In this document: piece by piece, positions 26,299 through 34,012 of the stretch | Position numbering within the stretch: position 1 is the first letter of the stretch | How the letters are laid out: every line of letters begins with the position of its first letter | Assembly: GCF_003634555.1 (NCBI RefSeq) | Contig: NZ_RBKS01000001.1 | Span: 682,001-746,000, forward strand | Origin: Frondihabitans australicus | GTDB taxonomy: Bacteria > Actinomycetota > Actinomycetes > Actinomycetales > Microbacteriaceae | Reading direction: 5' to 3' | Length of the DNA: 64,000 nucleotides | Translations under genes and position numbers: made by a program | The notes under the pieces: generated by a model | What the model saw: only the letters and a program-made list of their open reading frames with translations | Told to the model about the DNA's origin: nothing | Databases searched by the model: none

Positions 26299-26387
26299 TA
26301 CAGGTTCGCCTGAATTCAGGAATTCCTGAAATTGACCTTCGACCTCACGTCCAGTTTCAGGTTCGCCTGAATTCAGGCGAACCTGAA
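26299..26387. repeat. Four-box palindrome array TTCAGG-N4-CCTGAA in two abutting pairs
   Basis: Boxes lie at 26299-26314 (one mismatch, TACAGG), 26315-26330, 26356-26371 and 26372-26387. Within each pair the two 16-bp boxes abut exactly; the pairs start 57 bp apart with 25 bp between them. The second pair lies inside a perfect 34-bp palindrome (26355-26388). The spacers are TTCG, AATT, TTCG and CGAA. The array is between the HutD-like gene and the lipoprotein gene. It has no T-run in either direction, so it looks like an operator array, not a terminator. The regulator is unknown. Confidence 0.9.
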
Positions 26388-26514
26388 AAACGCTGCGAGG
26401 AACACCCTCTCCCTCGGGATGGTCGCGACCCGCGGCGTGACGCGGCGTGTCGCGACGAGACGTGCGGCTCGGCAGTACCCCGGACGGGGCGTGGCGGCAC
26501 CGACGGCAGAGCCC

Positions 26515-26520
26515 TAGCGT
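26515..26520 (+). promoter_or_regulatory. -10 box of a probable leaderless transcript
   Basis: TAGCGT ends 7 nt before ATG 26528. The palindrome array lies 127-216 bp upstream of this box. Confidence 0.45.
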
Positions 26521-26527
26521 CGAGGGC

Positions 26528-27031
26528 ATGAGGGGGAACTCGATCACGACAGCGCTCGCCACGGTCGCGCTCGGCGGCGCGCTCGCGGCCGCGCTCGCCG
26601 GCTGCGCCACCACCACGACCGGTGCCGCGACGGCTCCGACCGGGCACGCCACCGTGCGCACGATGTCGAAGGCCGAGGAGGTCAAGGCGGACGCGTTCGA
26701 GGCCGTCATGGACGCCACGTACCCGCACAGGTCGCCCCTCGTCAGCTACAGCGGCGAGCTGCAGCACGGCGACCCCGGCGGCATCATGGGGTCGGGGTCG
26801 GGTGTCGCTCCGGGCAGCTATGTGATGACGCTGGCCTGCACGGGCGCTGAGACCCTCACCTTCGAGCTCCGCTTGCCCGGCCAGACGGTCACGAGCCACC
26901 AGGTCACGTGCGGGACACCCACGACTGTCGGCGTGACGACGACCCAGCCCGGCTCGACCGGCTTCGGCGTGCGCGCGGTGACGGCCGCGCACCCCGACGC
27001 CTACTTCTTCGCCGGGTTCGCGAAGGCCTGA
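26528..27031 (+). CDS. Small secreted lipoprotein of unknown function
   Basis: 167 residues. Signal peptide with lipobox LAGC (Cys26) and a Thr/Ala-rich linker, then a compact domain of about 110 residues that I do not recognise. It has two cysteines (LACTGAETL and VTCGTP) spaced to form a disulfide, and a series of beta-strand-like segments, so a small extracellular beta-sandwich is plausible. Actinobacteria carry many such single-domain lipoproteins. Standing alone downstream of the palindrome array, it is the first candidate for regulation by that array. Confidence 0.75.
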   Translation: MRGNSITTALATVALGGALAAALAGCATTTTGAATAPTGHATVRTMSKAEEVKADAFEAVMDATYPHRSPLVSYSGELQHGDPGGIMGSGSGVAPGSYVMTLACTGAETLTFELRLPGQTVTSHQVTCGTPTTVGVTTTQPGSTGFGVRAVTAAHPDAYFFAGFAKA

Positions 27032-27115
27032 GACGCGGCCGCCCCGTCTCGCCGGCGAGACACCCGCGCCGGTCGGCCGACGTCGCGGCGGGGCTCCGCG
27101 CGGCATGATCGGAGG

Positions 27116-28420
27116 GTGACCACCTCGACGAGCACCACGCCCAGGCTCGACGGCGCCGGCCCCGACACCGTCTCGGCGCTCCTGCGTCAGATCGCCGACG
27201 TGGGGCGCGACCGGGCCCGCGGGGGATACTCGCGACCGGTCTACGGCGACGCCGAGCTGACCCTGCGCGAGTGGTTCGTCGCGGCGGCCGAAGCGCGCGG
27301 TCTCGACGTCGAGACCGACGGCAACGGCATCATCTGGGCGTGGTGGTCTGCTCCGGGGCAGGAGCGCGAGAACGCCGTCGCCACGGGCAGCCACCTCGAC
27401 TCGGTGCCCGGCGGCGGCCCCTTCGACGGACCGCTCGGCGTCGCCAGCGCCCTGGTCGCCGTCGACGAGCTGCGCCGCCGCGGCGTGACGCCCGCCCGCC
27501 CGATCGTCATCGCCGTCTTCCCGGAGGAGGAGGGCTCGCGCTTCGGCGTCGCCACCCTCGGCTCTCGCCTCCTCACCGGCGCGATCACCCCGGAGCGCGC
27601 CCTGGCGCTCAAAGACGCCGAGGGCGACACCCTGGCCGACGTCCTCGCCCGAAGCGCACACGGCGCGCAGGGAACGCACGGCACGCACGGCACGTTCGGC
27701 CGTGACGACACGCGCCTGCGACAGCTCGGCCTCTTCGTCGAGCTCCACGTCGAGCAGGGCCTCGGGCTGCAGCCGCTCGGCGAGCCGATCGCCGTCGGAG
27801 CCTCGATCCTCGGGCACGGGCGTTGGCTCCTGCGCCTCACCGGCCAGGGCAACCATGCCGGCACCACGCTGATGCAGGGCAGGCAGGATCCCGTCGTCGC
27901 GGCCTCCCGCATCGTGGTCTCGATCCGCGACCTCGCCCGGGCCACCGACGGCGCACGCGCCACGGTGGGGCGTGTCGAGGCCACCCCGGGCGGCACGAAC
28001 GTCATCGCGTCGAAGGTCGAGGTGTCGCTCGACGTCCGCCACCCCGACGACGCCGTCACCGCAGCGCTCGTGCAGCGCATCGCGACCGCCGCCGAGCTGA
28101 TCGCCGCCGAGGAGGGCTGCGCCGTCACCCTCACCGAGCAGTCGCTCAGCCCCACGGTCGCCTTCGACGCCGGCCTCCGCGACCGCCTGCTCGAGGCCCT
28201 GCCCGGCGTGCCCGTGCTCGACACCGGCGCCGGGCACGACGCCGGAATCCTCGCGAGCGACGTCCCGACGGCGATGATCTTCGTCCGCAACCCCACCGGT
28301 ATCTCGCACTCGCCGGAGGAGCTGATCGAGGACTCCGACGCCGAACGGGGCGCTGCGGCCCTCGCCGACGCCCTGCAGCACCTGGCCGGCCCGTCGGCGC
28401 CCGCTACCGTGGAGGGGTGA
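27116..28420 (+). CDS. M20-family amidohydrolase (N-carbamoyl-amino acid hydrolase / allantoate amidohydrolase type)
   Basis: 434 residues. The fold is that of carbamoylase/AllC enzymes with a two-metal centre: TGSHLDSVPGGGPFDG (His and Asp ligands), FPEEEGSRFG (Glu), ELHVEQG (His) and C-terminal HSPEE, plus GQGNHAGTT and GAGHDA. Family members hydrolyse N-carbamoyl or related amide bonds in hydantoin, pyrimidine or purine breakdown. Residues about 180-197 (a Gly/Thr/His repeat GTHGTHGTFG) form an unusual low-complexity loop. GTG 27116 is directly preceded by GGAGG, too close for normal spacing; CATGAT 6 nt upstream suggests leaderless expression. Its stop overlaps the TetR start. Confidence 0.88.
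   Translation: MTTSTSTTPRLDGAGPDTVSALLRQIADVGRDRARGGYSRPVYGDAELTLREWFVAAAEARGLDVETDGNGIIWAWWSAPGQERENAVATGSHLDSVPGGGPFDGPLGVASALVAVDELRRRGVTPARPIVIAVFPEEEGSRFGVATLGSRLLTGAITPERALALKDAEGDTLADVLARSAHGAQGTHGTHGTFGRDDTRLRQLGLFVELHVEQGLGLQPLGEPIAVGASILGHGRWLLRLTGQGNHAGTTLMQGRQDPVVAASRIVVSIRDLARATDGARATVGRVEATPGGTNVIASKVEVSLDVRHPDDAVTAALVQRIATAAELIAAEEGCAVTLTEQSLSPTVAFDAGLRDRLLEALPGVPVLDTGAGHDAGILASDVPTAMIFVRNPTGISHSPEELIEDSDAERGAAALADALQHLAGPSAPATVEG
28405..28410 (+). promoter_or_regulatory. -10 box inside the end of the amidohydrolase gene
   Basis: TACCGT ends 6 nt before GTG 28417, giving the TetR gene a possible leaderless promoter of its own in addition to read-through from the amidohydrolase gene. 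Confidence 0.35.
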
Positions 28421-29010
28421 CCGACACCGAGCGAGCAGACGCCCCGTCCTCCCGGGAGCGCCTGCTGGCACTGGTCGCCGACGTGATCCTCGAGCACGGG
28501 GTCGCCGACCTCAGCCTGTCGCGCATCGCCCGCCTGATCGGGTCGAACAACCGCATGCTGCTCTACTACTTCGGCTCGAAGGAGGAGCTTCTGAACCAGG
28601 CGACGCTCGCGGCGTTCGAGCGCTTCCCGCGCATCAACGGGATGCTCGGCCGGCTGCGCGGCGAGGGCCCGGGCGACGCTCTCGATCCTGCTGCCCGTCT
28701 TCTGCGGGCCTGGGCCGACATCTCGCACCCCGACAACCTGCCGTTCCTCGCGCTCTTCTTCGAGGCGTACGGCATCGCCCTGCACCTGCCCTCCGCGAAC
28801 CGCGGGTACTTCACTCGCATCGCCGAGGCCTGGGTGCCCGAGGTCGAGCAGATGCTCGCAGGAGCAGGCGTCCCCGCCGACGCCGCGAGACTCCGGGCCG
28901 TCCAGGTCGTCTCCACGTGGCGCGGACTGCAGTTCGCCCTCCTCGCCGGCACGCCCCGCGACGCCCTCGACGCGGCCTACGCCGCGATGATCGCCGACAT
29001 CGTTCGCTGA
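28417..29010 (+). CDS. TetR-family transcriptional regulator
   Basis: 197 residues. N-terminal TetR helix-turn-helix (SRERLLALVADVILEHGVADLSLSRIARLIGSNNRMLLYYFGSKEELL) with the usual YYFGSKEEL end, and an all-helical ligand domain. GTG start overlaps the amidohydrolase stop (GTGA). The perfect inverted repeat at 29053-29074 lies just after this gene and before the flavin monooxygenase gene, making that monooxygenase the clearest target. Its effector is unknown. Confidence 0.92.
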   Translation: MTDTERADAPSSRERLLALVADVILEHGVADLSLSRIARLIGSNNRMLLYYFGSKEELLNQATLAAFERFPRINGMLGRLRGEGPGDALDPAARLLRAWADISHPDNLPFLALFFEAYGIALHLPSANRGYFTRIAEAWVPEVEQMLAGAGVPADAARLRAVQVVSTWRGLQFALLAGTPRDALDAAYAAMIADIVR

Positions 29011-29052
29011 CGCTCACCGCCTCGAAACGCCGCGGAAACACGAGCCCCGTAC

Positions 29053-29074
29053 CGTTGAACTAATCAGTTCAACG
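29053..29074. promoter_or_regulatory. TetR-type operator upstream of the LLM monooxygenase gene
   Basis: CGTTGAACT and AGTTCAACG form 9-bp perfect arms around AATC (22 bp). The site ends 3 bp before the GGAGG ribosome site and 14 bp before ATG 29088, so occupancy would block the start of the transcript. Size and symmetry fit TetR-family operators; the assignment to the adjacent regulator is inference. Confidence 0.7.
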
Positions 29075-29087
29075 ACGGAGGTCTCCC

Positions 29088-30449
29088 ATGGTCGATCGCA
29101 TCGTGCTCGGCGCGTTCCACTCGATGAACGCCACACCGAAGTGGTACCTCGCGGACGATCCTCTGGGCTACCTCGACCTCGCCCGCTGGATCTCCCGCGT
29201 CCAGGCGTACGAGAAGGCCGGCCTCGACTTCGTCTTCTTCGCCGACTCGTACGGCTACCCTGTGCTCGACGGTCACGTGATCCCGCGGGCGATCGAGCGC
29301 GCGATCCAGACCACCGCGGCCGACCCGACCGTGATGCTGGCGGCGATCGCCGCCGCGACCGAGAGCATCGGCCTCGTGACGACGGTGTCGACGACGGTCG
29401 AGAAGCCGCAGATGGTCGCTCGGAAGTTCGCCACCCTCGACCACCTCACGAAGGGGCGCGTCGGCTGGAACATCGTGACCGGCTCCGGTCAGGCGGCGTC
29501 GGCGATGCTCTTCGGCGAGGAGGTCGTCGCCCACGACCGCCGCTACGACCGGGCGCAGGAGCACGTGGAGCTCTCGCTGAAGCTCTGGGAGGGGTCGTGG
29601 GAGGACGACGCGCTGCGAGTCGACAGGGGCACGGGGACGTTCGCTGATCCTGCGCTCGTCCATGAGATGGACCACGACGGCGAGTGGTTCGCGTCGCGCG
29701 GCATCCTCACGGTGCCGCCGTCACCTCAGCGGACGCCGGTGCTCTTCCAGGCGGGCACGTCCGGCCGCGGAAGGCAGCTCGCCGCGGACTTCGCCGAGAC
29801 GGTCTTCCTCTCGTCCGAGCCCGACGCGACGGCCGCGCAGATCGCCGACATCCGCGCCCGGCTCGAGGCGAACGGTCGAGGTCGCGACGCGATCCGCTTC
29901 CTGCCCGCCGGCACGTTCTTCGTCGCCCCGACGCGCGAGGAGGCCGAGGCCAAGCGCGCGGCCGCGATCGGCACCACGTCGCTCGAAGACGCCGCCGTCG
30001 CCTACGCGTACTACACCGGCCTCGACCTGATGTCGATGGACCTCGACAAGCCCCTCGCCACGACGACCTCCGACCAGGGGCAGACCAACATCGACCGGTT
30101 CAGCGGTGCCGACGGGGCGCCCGCGCCGACGGTCCGCGAGATCCTCGAGGAGTTCCGGGCCAACAGCGTCATGACGGCGCCGTTCGTCGGGACGCCCGAC
30201 GAGGTCGCCGACGAGGCGGTCGCGTACCTCGACGCCACCGGCGCGGACGGCTTCGTGCTGCAGCCCGACCCGTCGGGGGCGCCGAGCGACTTCCTCGAGC
30301 ACGTGCTCCCGATCCTGCGCGATCGGGGCCTGATCAGGGCGCAGGAGCCCGGCCTCACGTTCCGCGAGCAGCTGTTCGGCGCCGGCCGGCCGCGGCTCCC
30401 GGAGACGCACCCGGGTGCCGGCTACCGTCGCGCGCCCGTGACCGCCTGA
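29088..30449 (+). CDS. Flavin-dependent monooxygenase, NtaA/DmoA family (LLM class)
   Basis: 453 residues. Signatures are RIVLGAFHSMNATPKWYLAD, FDFVFFADSYGYP-like strand (LDFVFFADSYG), GLVTTVSTTVEKPQMVARKFATLDH, RVGWNIVTGSGQ and PVLFQAGTSGRG. It should oxidise a small organic substrate with FMNH2; no reductase is adjacent. GGAGG is 7 nt before the ATG. Controlled by a palindromic operator next to a TetR gene. Together with the amidohydrolase it suggests catabolism of an N- or S-containing compound. Confidence 0.93.
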   Translation: MVDRIVLGAFHSMNATPKWYLADDPLGYLDLARWISRVQAYEKAGLDFVFFADSYGYPVLDGHVIPRAIERAIQTTAADPTVMLAAIAAATESIGLVTTVSTTVEKPQMVARKFATLDHLTKGRVGWNIVTGSGQAASAMLFGEEVVAHDRRYDRAQEHVELSLKLWEGSWEDDALRVDRGTGTFADPALVHEMDHDGEWFASRGILTVPPSPQRTPVLFQAGTSGRGRQLAADFAETVFLSSEPDATAAQIADIRARLEANGRGRDAIRFLPAGTFFVAPTREEAEAKRAAAIGTTSLEDAAVAYAYYTGLDLMSMDLDKPLATTTSDQGQTNIDRFSGADGAPAPTVREILEEFRANSVMTAPFVGTPDEVADEAVAYLDATGADGFVLQPDPSGAPSDFLEHVLPILRDRGLIRAQEPGLTFREQLFGAGRPRLPETHPGAGYRRAPVTA

Positions 30450-30459
30450 CCGCGAGTCG

Positions 30460-31494
30460 CTACGGCCGCACCATCACCTTGAGGGCGTTGCGGTCGGCCA
30501 TCGCGCGGTAGCCGTCGGGCACCCCGTCGAGGTCGACCGTGCGGTCGAACACGCGGCCCGGCTCGATGGTGCCGTCGAGCACGAGCGGCAGGAGCTCGGG
30601 AATGTAGTGCCGGGCCGGAGCGACCCCGCCCGTGAGAGTGAGGTTGCGGAGGAACTCGGGGCGGCCGAACGGCGCCTCGCGCTCCTGCGGCACCCCCACC
30701 CGGCTGATCGAGCCGCCGTCACGGACGATGCCGATGGCGGTGACCGTCGCGTCGCCGAGGCCCACGGCCTCGAGCACCACGTGGACGCCGTCGCCGCCCG
30801 TCAGCTCGCGGACGCGGGCGATCGCCTCGTCGCCGCGCTCCGGCACGACGTCGGTGGCGCCGAACTCGCGGCCGAGGTCGGTGCGGTCGGTGTGGCGGCC
30901 GAGCAGGATGATCTGCGACGCGCCGAGCAGCTTCGCCGCGATGACGGCGCTGAGGCCGACGGCGCCGTCGCCGATGACGGCGACGCTCTGGCCAGCTGTC
31001 ACGCCGCCCATTTTCGCCGCGTGGTACCCCGTCGACATGACGTCGGAGAGTGCCAGCAGGCTCGGCACGAGCGCCTCGTCGAACCCGGCGGGCACGACGA
31101 CGAGAGTGCCGTCGGCCTGCGGCACGCGCACCACCTCGCCCTGGCCGCCGTCGCCGTGCGTGCCGCCCCAGTTTCCGCCGTGGCGGCAGGAGGTCTGCAG
31201 GCCGTCGCGGCAGAAGTCGCAGGTGCCGTCGCTGTAGACGAACGGCGCGATGACGAAGTCGCCGACCTTCACGTCGGTCACGGCGTCACCGACCTGCTCG
31301 ACGACGCCGACGAACTCGTGGCCCATGCGCGAGCCCTGCTCGGAGGGCTTCTTCGACGCGTAGGGCCAGAGGTCGGAGCCGCAGATGCAGCCCGCGGTCA
31401 CCCGCACGATCGCGTCGGTGGGCTCGGCCAGAGCCGCATCGGGAACCGTCTCGACACGGACGTCGCCCGCTCCGTACATCAGTGCTGCGCGCAT
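30460..31494 (-). CDS. Zinc-dependent alcohol dehydrogenase family protein
   Basis: 344 residues of the medium-chain dehydrogenase/reductase family. Catalytic zinc ligands appear as CGSD (Cys38) and GHEF (His59-Glu60). The structural-zinc lobe is CDFCRDGLQTSC, three of the four usual cysteines. The Rossmann motif is GDGAVGLSAV. It would oxidise a primary or secondary alcohol with NAD(P). The chain resembles threonine/sorbitol-type subfamilies but the substrate is not deduced. ATG 31494 has AGAGGAC 6-11 nt upstream. It is convergent with the monooxygenase gene (10-bp gap). Confidence 0.9.
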   Translation of the reverse strand: MRAALMYGAGDVRVETVPDAALAEPTDAIVRVTAGCICGSDLWPYASKKPSEQGSRMGHEFVGVVEQVGDAVTDVKVGDFVIAPFVYSDGTCDFCRDGLQTSCRHGGNWGGTHGDGGQGEVVRVPQADGTLVVVPAGFDEALVPSLLALSDVMSTGYHAAKMGGVTAGQSVAVIGDGAVGLSAVIAAKLLGASQIILLGRHTDRTDLGREFGATDVVPERGDEAIARVRELTGGDGVHVVLEAVGLGDATVTAIGIVRDGGSISRVGVPQEREAPFGRPEFLRNLTLTGGVAPARHYIPELLPLVLDGTIEPGRVFDRTVDLDGVPDGYRAMADRNALKVMVRP

Positions 31495-31654
31495 GGAAGT
31501 CCTCTCGTCGGCGCTGTGGTCGGCTCCAGTCTTCCGTGCCGCGCCTGGGAGCGCGGGATGCGGCTGGTCCCGGTACCGGTGGTGCCCCCTTCGAATCCGT
31601 ACCCCGGCCGGGGACTGGTGCGCGCGGCTCCTGCCGAGCGGTGCTCCCTGAGCC

Positions 31655-32395
31655 CTACTTGATTGTCACGTCGCAGTCGGAGAGACCGCCCGGGATGGCG
31701 GAGCCGGGGCTTCCGCCGGGCTTCCGCAGCGCGAGCAGTGCGTTCCGGGCCTCCGCCGAGTTGACGGTCACGGTGGCTTGGGGAGTGTCCGGGCTGTCGT
31801 ACACCGTCAGACCGGCCCTCGGATCGGAATGCTCTCGGATCCAGAGCCAGCTCGTCACGAGCCCGTGGAAGGTGTCGGCGTCGGGAAGACCGTCGACGAC
31901 GTGCGTCTGCAGCCAGGCCTCGTCGCCGTGCTCGGGGTCGACCTGCAGGTCGTGGGGGAGTGCGACCGGGCGACTCGCCGTCGTGAGGAGGAGGCCCGAC
32001 TCCGTGGTGGAGCCGAGCTCGTCCTGGTCGTAGGCGGCGACGGCGTCGTAGATCGCGTCGATGTGAGCCTCGCTGCACGTCCTGCGGATGCCCACCAGCA
32101 CGAGCGACAGCGCCGGCACGTCGATCGCGTTCGGAGCCGAGTCGGTCTCGACCCACCGGACGCATGGCAGCGTGCTGATCTCCGACCCGGCCGGGGCGAC
32201 CCTCGGCGTGGGGAACGCGGTGCTCACCAGGTAGGCGCAGCCGCCGAGGAGGGCGAGGGCCGCGATGAGGAGCGACGCCAGAGCGATCCAGATGCCGTTC
32301 CGCTCTCGCTCGTAGTGCTCGCGGAGCGGCGGCGCTACCGGGAGACCCCCGGTCGGCGGCTCCACTCGCCCCGCCTGCGGTCGTTCGTCCGACAC
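31655..32395 (-). CDS. Membrane-anchored protein of unknown function
   Basis: 246 residues: a polar cytoplasmic N-terminus of about 35, one transmembrane helix (GIWIALASLLIAALALLGGCAYLV), and an extracytoplasmic domain of about 180 with four cysteines (PCVRW, RTCSE and SDCDV among them). I do not recognise the domain. GTG 32395 has AGGGGG 6 nt upstream; the frame is open further but without codon character. It lies between the dehydrogenase gene and a small DUF2945 gene, with no functional link evident. Confidence 0.65.
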   Translation of the reverse strand: MSDERPQAGRVEPPTGGLPVAPPLREHYERERNGIWIALASLLIAALALLGGCAYLVSTAFPTPRVAPAGSEISTLPCVRWVETDSAPNAIDVPALSLVLVGIRRTCSEAHIDAIYDAVAAYDQDELGSTTESGLLLTTASRPVALPHDLQVDPEHGDEAWLQTHVVDGLPDADTFHGLVTSWLWIREHSDPRAGLTVYDSPDTPQATVTVNSAEARNALLALRKPGGSPGSAIPGGLSDCDVTIK

Positions 32396-32534
32396 GGCAC
32401 CCCCTGCGCCCCGGCCCGCGGATCGGGCCCTCTGCCAGCCTGGCAAACTCGTGCGGCCTCGTGCGAGTCCCCACCCGGGGCACGTCACGTACGCGTGCCG
32501 CTCGCCGAAGAGGCTCCGGCGCCGGCGGCGGCCG

Positions 32535-32759
32535 CTACTTCTTCGGGCGCAGACGGCGAAGGGCGGTGCCCTTGTGCGCCGCACGAGCGCCGGTCTTCTC
32601 CGACTCGACGATGAAGACCGGGTCGTCGGCGCTCGCCGTGAACTTCTGGCCGTCGAACTCGGAGTCCTTCGTGCGTCGCTCGACGACCGTGCCCTGCGTT
32701 CGTCCCTGCGACGTGCTCCACGACACGCGGTCGCGCACCCGGATCGGCTCACTGCTCAT
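32535..32759 (-). CDS. DUF2945 (hypervirulence-associated TUDOR-like) small protein
   Basis: 74 residues. A Lys/Arg-rich small beta-barrel-like protein: RVRDRVSWSTSQGRTQGTVVERRTKD, then DPVFIVESEKTGARAAHKGTALRRL. The order of motifs fits the DUF2945 family, found in bacteria and fungi, with a TUDOR-like fold. Function is not established; the basic surface suggests nucleic acid or protein binding. It begins at ATG 32759, with the SDR gene divergent 193 bp away. Confidence 0.75.
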   Translation of the reverse strand: MSSEPIRVRDRVSWSTSQGRTQGTVVERRTKDSEFDGQKFTASADDPVFIVESEKTGARAAHKGTALRRLRPKK

Positions 32760-32899
32760 CCGCCCGTTGTACGCCGCGGCTCCTGCACCCAGGCGACGCC
32801 GTACCCCGCGCGCTCGCCGATTCAGCGTGGCTTCGGCGGATCGCGCGAAGTCTTGTTGAGTCCGCGAAGCGGCAGGACAGCGAGCGCAGGAGCAGCCGC

Positions 32900-32917
32900 A
32901 TACGCGAGAGTGCGTAT
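32900..32917. repeat. Inverted repeat ATACGC-N6-GCGTAT in the DUF2945/SDR divergent region
   Basis: Six-bp arms around GAGAGT, 35 bp before the SDR start codon. It could be an operator for the divergent pair; no regulator gene is adjacent. The rest of the 193-bp gap shows no other structure. Confidence 0.4.
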
Positions 32918-32952
32918 TGCCCGGCGGCTCGGCACACCCCGACCATGGGCGC

Positions 32953-33861
32953 ATGAGCGCGACACGCCATGACCTCGCCGGCCGCACCATCGTCATCACG
33001 GGCGGCAGCTCGGGCATCGGCCTGGCCGCCGCACGCGCTCTCCACGCCCGCGGGGCCGAGGTCGTGCCGATCGGACGCACTCCCGAGCGCGTGGCGGCCG
33101 TCGCAGCCGAGCTGGGCGCCCGGGCTCTCGTGGCCGACTTCGCGCGCCTCGACGACGTCCGCGAGACCGCCGAGGTGCTGCTGCGCGAGCACGAGCGCAT
33201 CGACGTGCTCGTCCACAACGCCGGCACGGTCGTCCAGAAGCGCATCACGACAGTCGACGGGCACGAGATCAGCTGGCAGACGAACTACCTCGCCCCCTTC
33301 CTGCTGCAGTCGCTGCTCGCCGGGCGCCTGGTCGAGAGCCGTGCACACGTCGTCGTCACCTGCAGCGTCGCCCACTTCTTCGGTCGGATCGACCTCGCCG
33401 ACCCCGGATCGTTCGATCGGCCGTTCACGATCCGCGAGTCGTACGGCAACTCCAAGCTGGCCCTGCTGCTCTTCGCCCGCGAGATCGCGCGGCGGGCATC
33501 GACGGACGGAGTGGCGGGGCAGGGCGGCGCCTCAGGCCAGCGTGGCTCGGTGACCGCCAGCGCCTTCCACCCCGGGTTCGTGAAGACGAACATCATCACC
33601 GAGCAGCGGGGCCTCGGACCCGCCTGGGTGTCGGCGATCGCCGAGCGCGTGCTGAACGTGACCAGCCCCGAGGTCGGCGCGGCGGCGCTGGTGCACCTGG
33701 CCGGGGCGCCTGATCCTGCGGCCAACAACGGAAGGTACTTCACACCGACCGTGCGCGCGGGCGCACCGTCGAGCCGGGCCTCGCGCGACGCGACGCTCGG
33801 GCGGGCCCTCTGGACGCACACCGAGCGCGCCCTGCAGCCGCACCTCGTCCGCGCCGTCTAG
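32953..33861 (+). CDS. SDR-family oxidoreductase (retinol-dehydrogenase-like)
   Basis: 302 residues. Classical SDR fold: TGGSSGIGLAAARAL, VLVHNAGT, VVTCSVAHFFGRI with catalytic Ser, and YGNSKLALLLFARE (YxxxK). Its length and C-terminal region resemble retinol dehydrogenase-like or WW-domain oxidoreductase-like SDRs, with a small Gly/Ala loop (about 196-206). Substrate unknown. A mini-ORF (ATG GGC GCA TGA at 32944) overlaps the start region. Intergenic region to pepN is 151 bp. Confidence 0.87.
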   Translation: MSATRHDLAGRTIVITGGSSGIGLAAARALHARGAEVVPIGRTPERVAAVAAELGARALVADFARLDDVRETAEVLLREHERIDVLVHNAGTVVQKRITTVDGHEISWQTNYLAPFLLQSLLAGRLVESRAHVVVTCSVAHFFGRIDLADPGSFDRPFTIRESYGNSKLALLLFAREIARRASTDGVAGQGGASGQRGSVTASAFHPGFVKTNIITEQRGLGPAWVSAIAERVLNVTSPEVGAAALVHLAGAPDPAANNGRYFTPTVRAGAPSSRASRDATLGRALWTHTERALQPHLVRAV

Positions 33862-34000
33862 GTTGGGGGAGCGGCGCCGCCGCGCCGACCACTCGCGAGG
33901 AGCTCCATGCCCGACCTGTCGCTCGGCGCGTGACACTGTCGGGCTCGCGTCGAACGTCTACCTGACACCTGCGTCAGACAGGTCGACGGCCTCGCGACGC

Positions 34001-34006
34001 TACCCT
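34001..34006 (+). promoter_or_regulatory. -10 box of probable leaderless pepN transcript
   Basis: TACCCT ends 6 nt before ATG 34013. The 140 bp further upstream contain CTGAC-N6-GTCAG (imperfect palindrome near 33962) but no ribosome site that would favour an earlier start. Confidence 0.45.
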
Positions 34007-34012
34007 CGAGAC

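Noticed and set aside
26355-26388. 34-bp palindrome as an intrinsic terminator
   Set aside because: It lacks a T-run after the stem on either strand, and the array of four equal boxes argues for protein binding.
26357-28471. 704-codon minus-strand open frame over the lipoprotein and amidohydrolase genes
   Set aside because: Antisense to the M20 enzyme with its metal ligands. The repeated RLNSG peptides seen in frames across 26.3 kb come from the palindrome array, not a protein.
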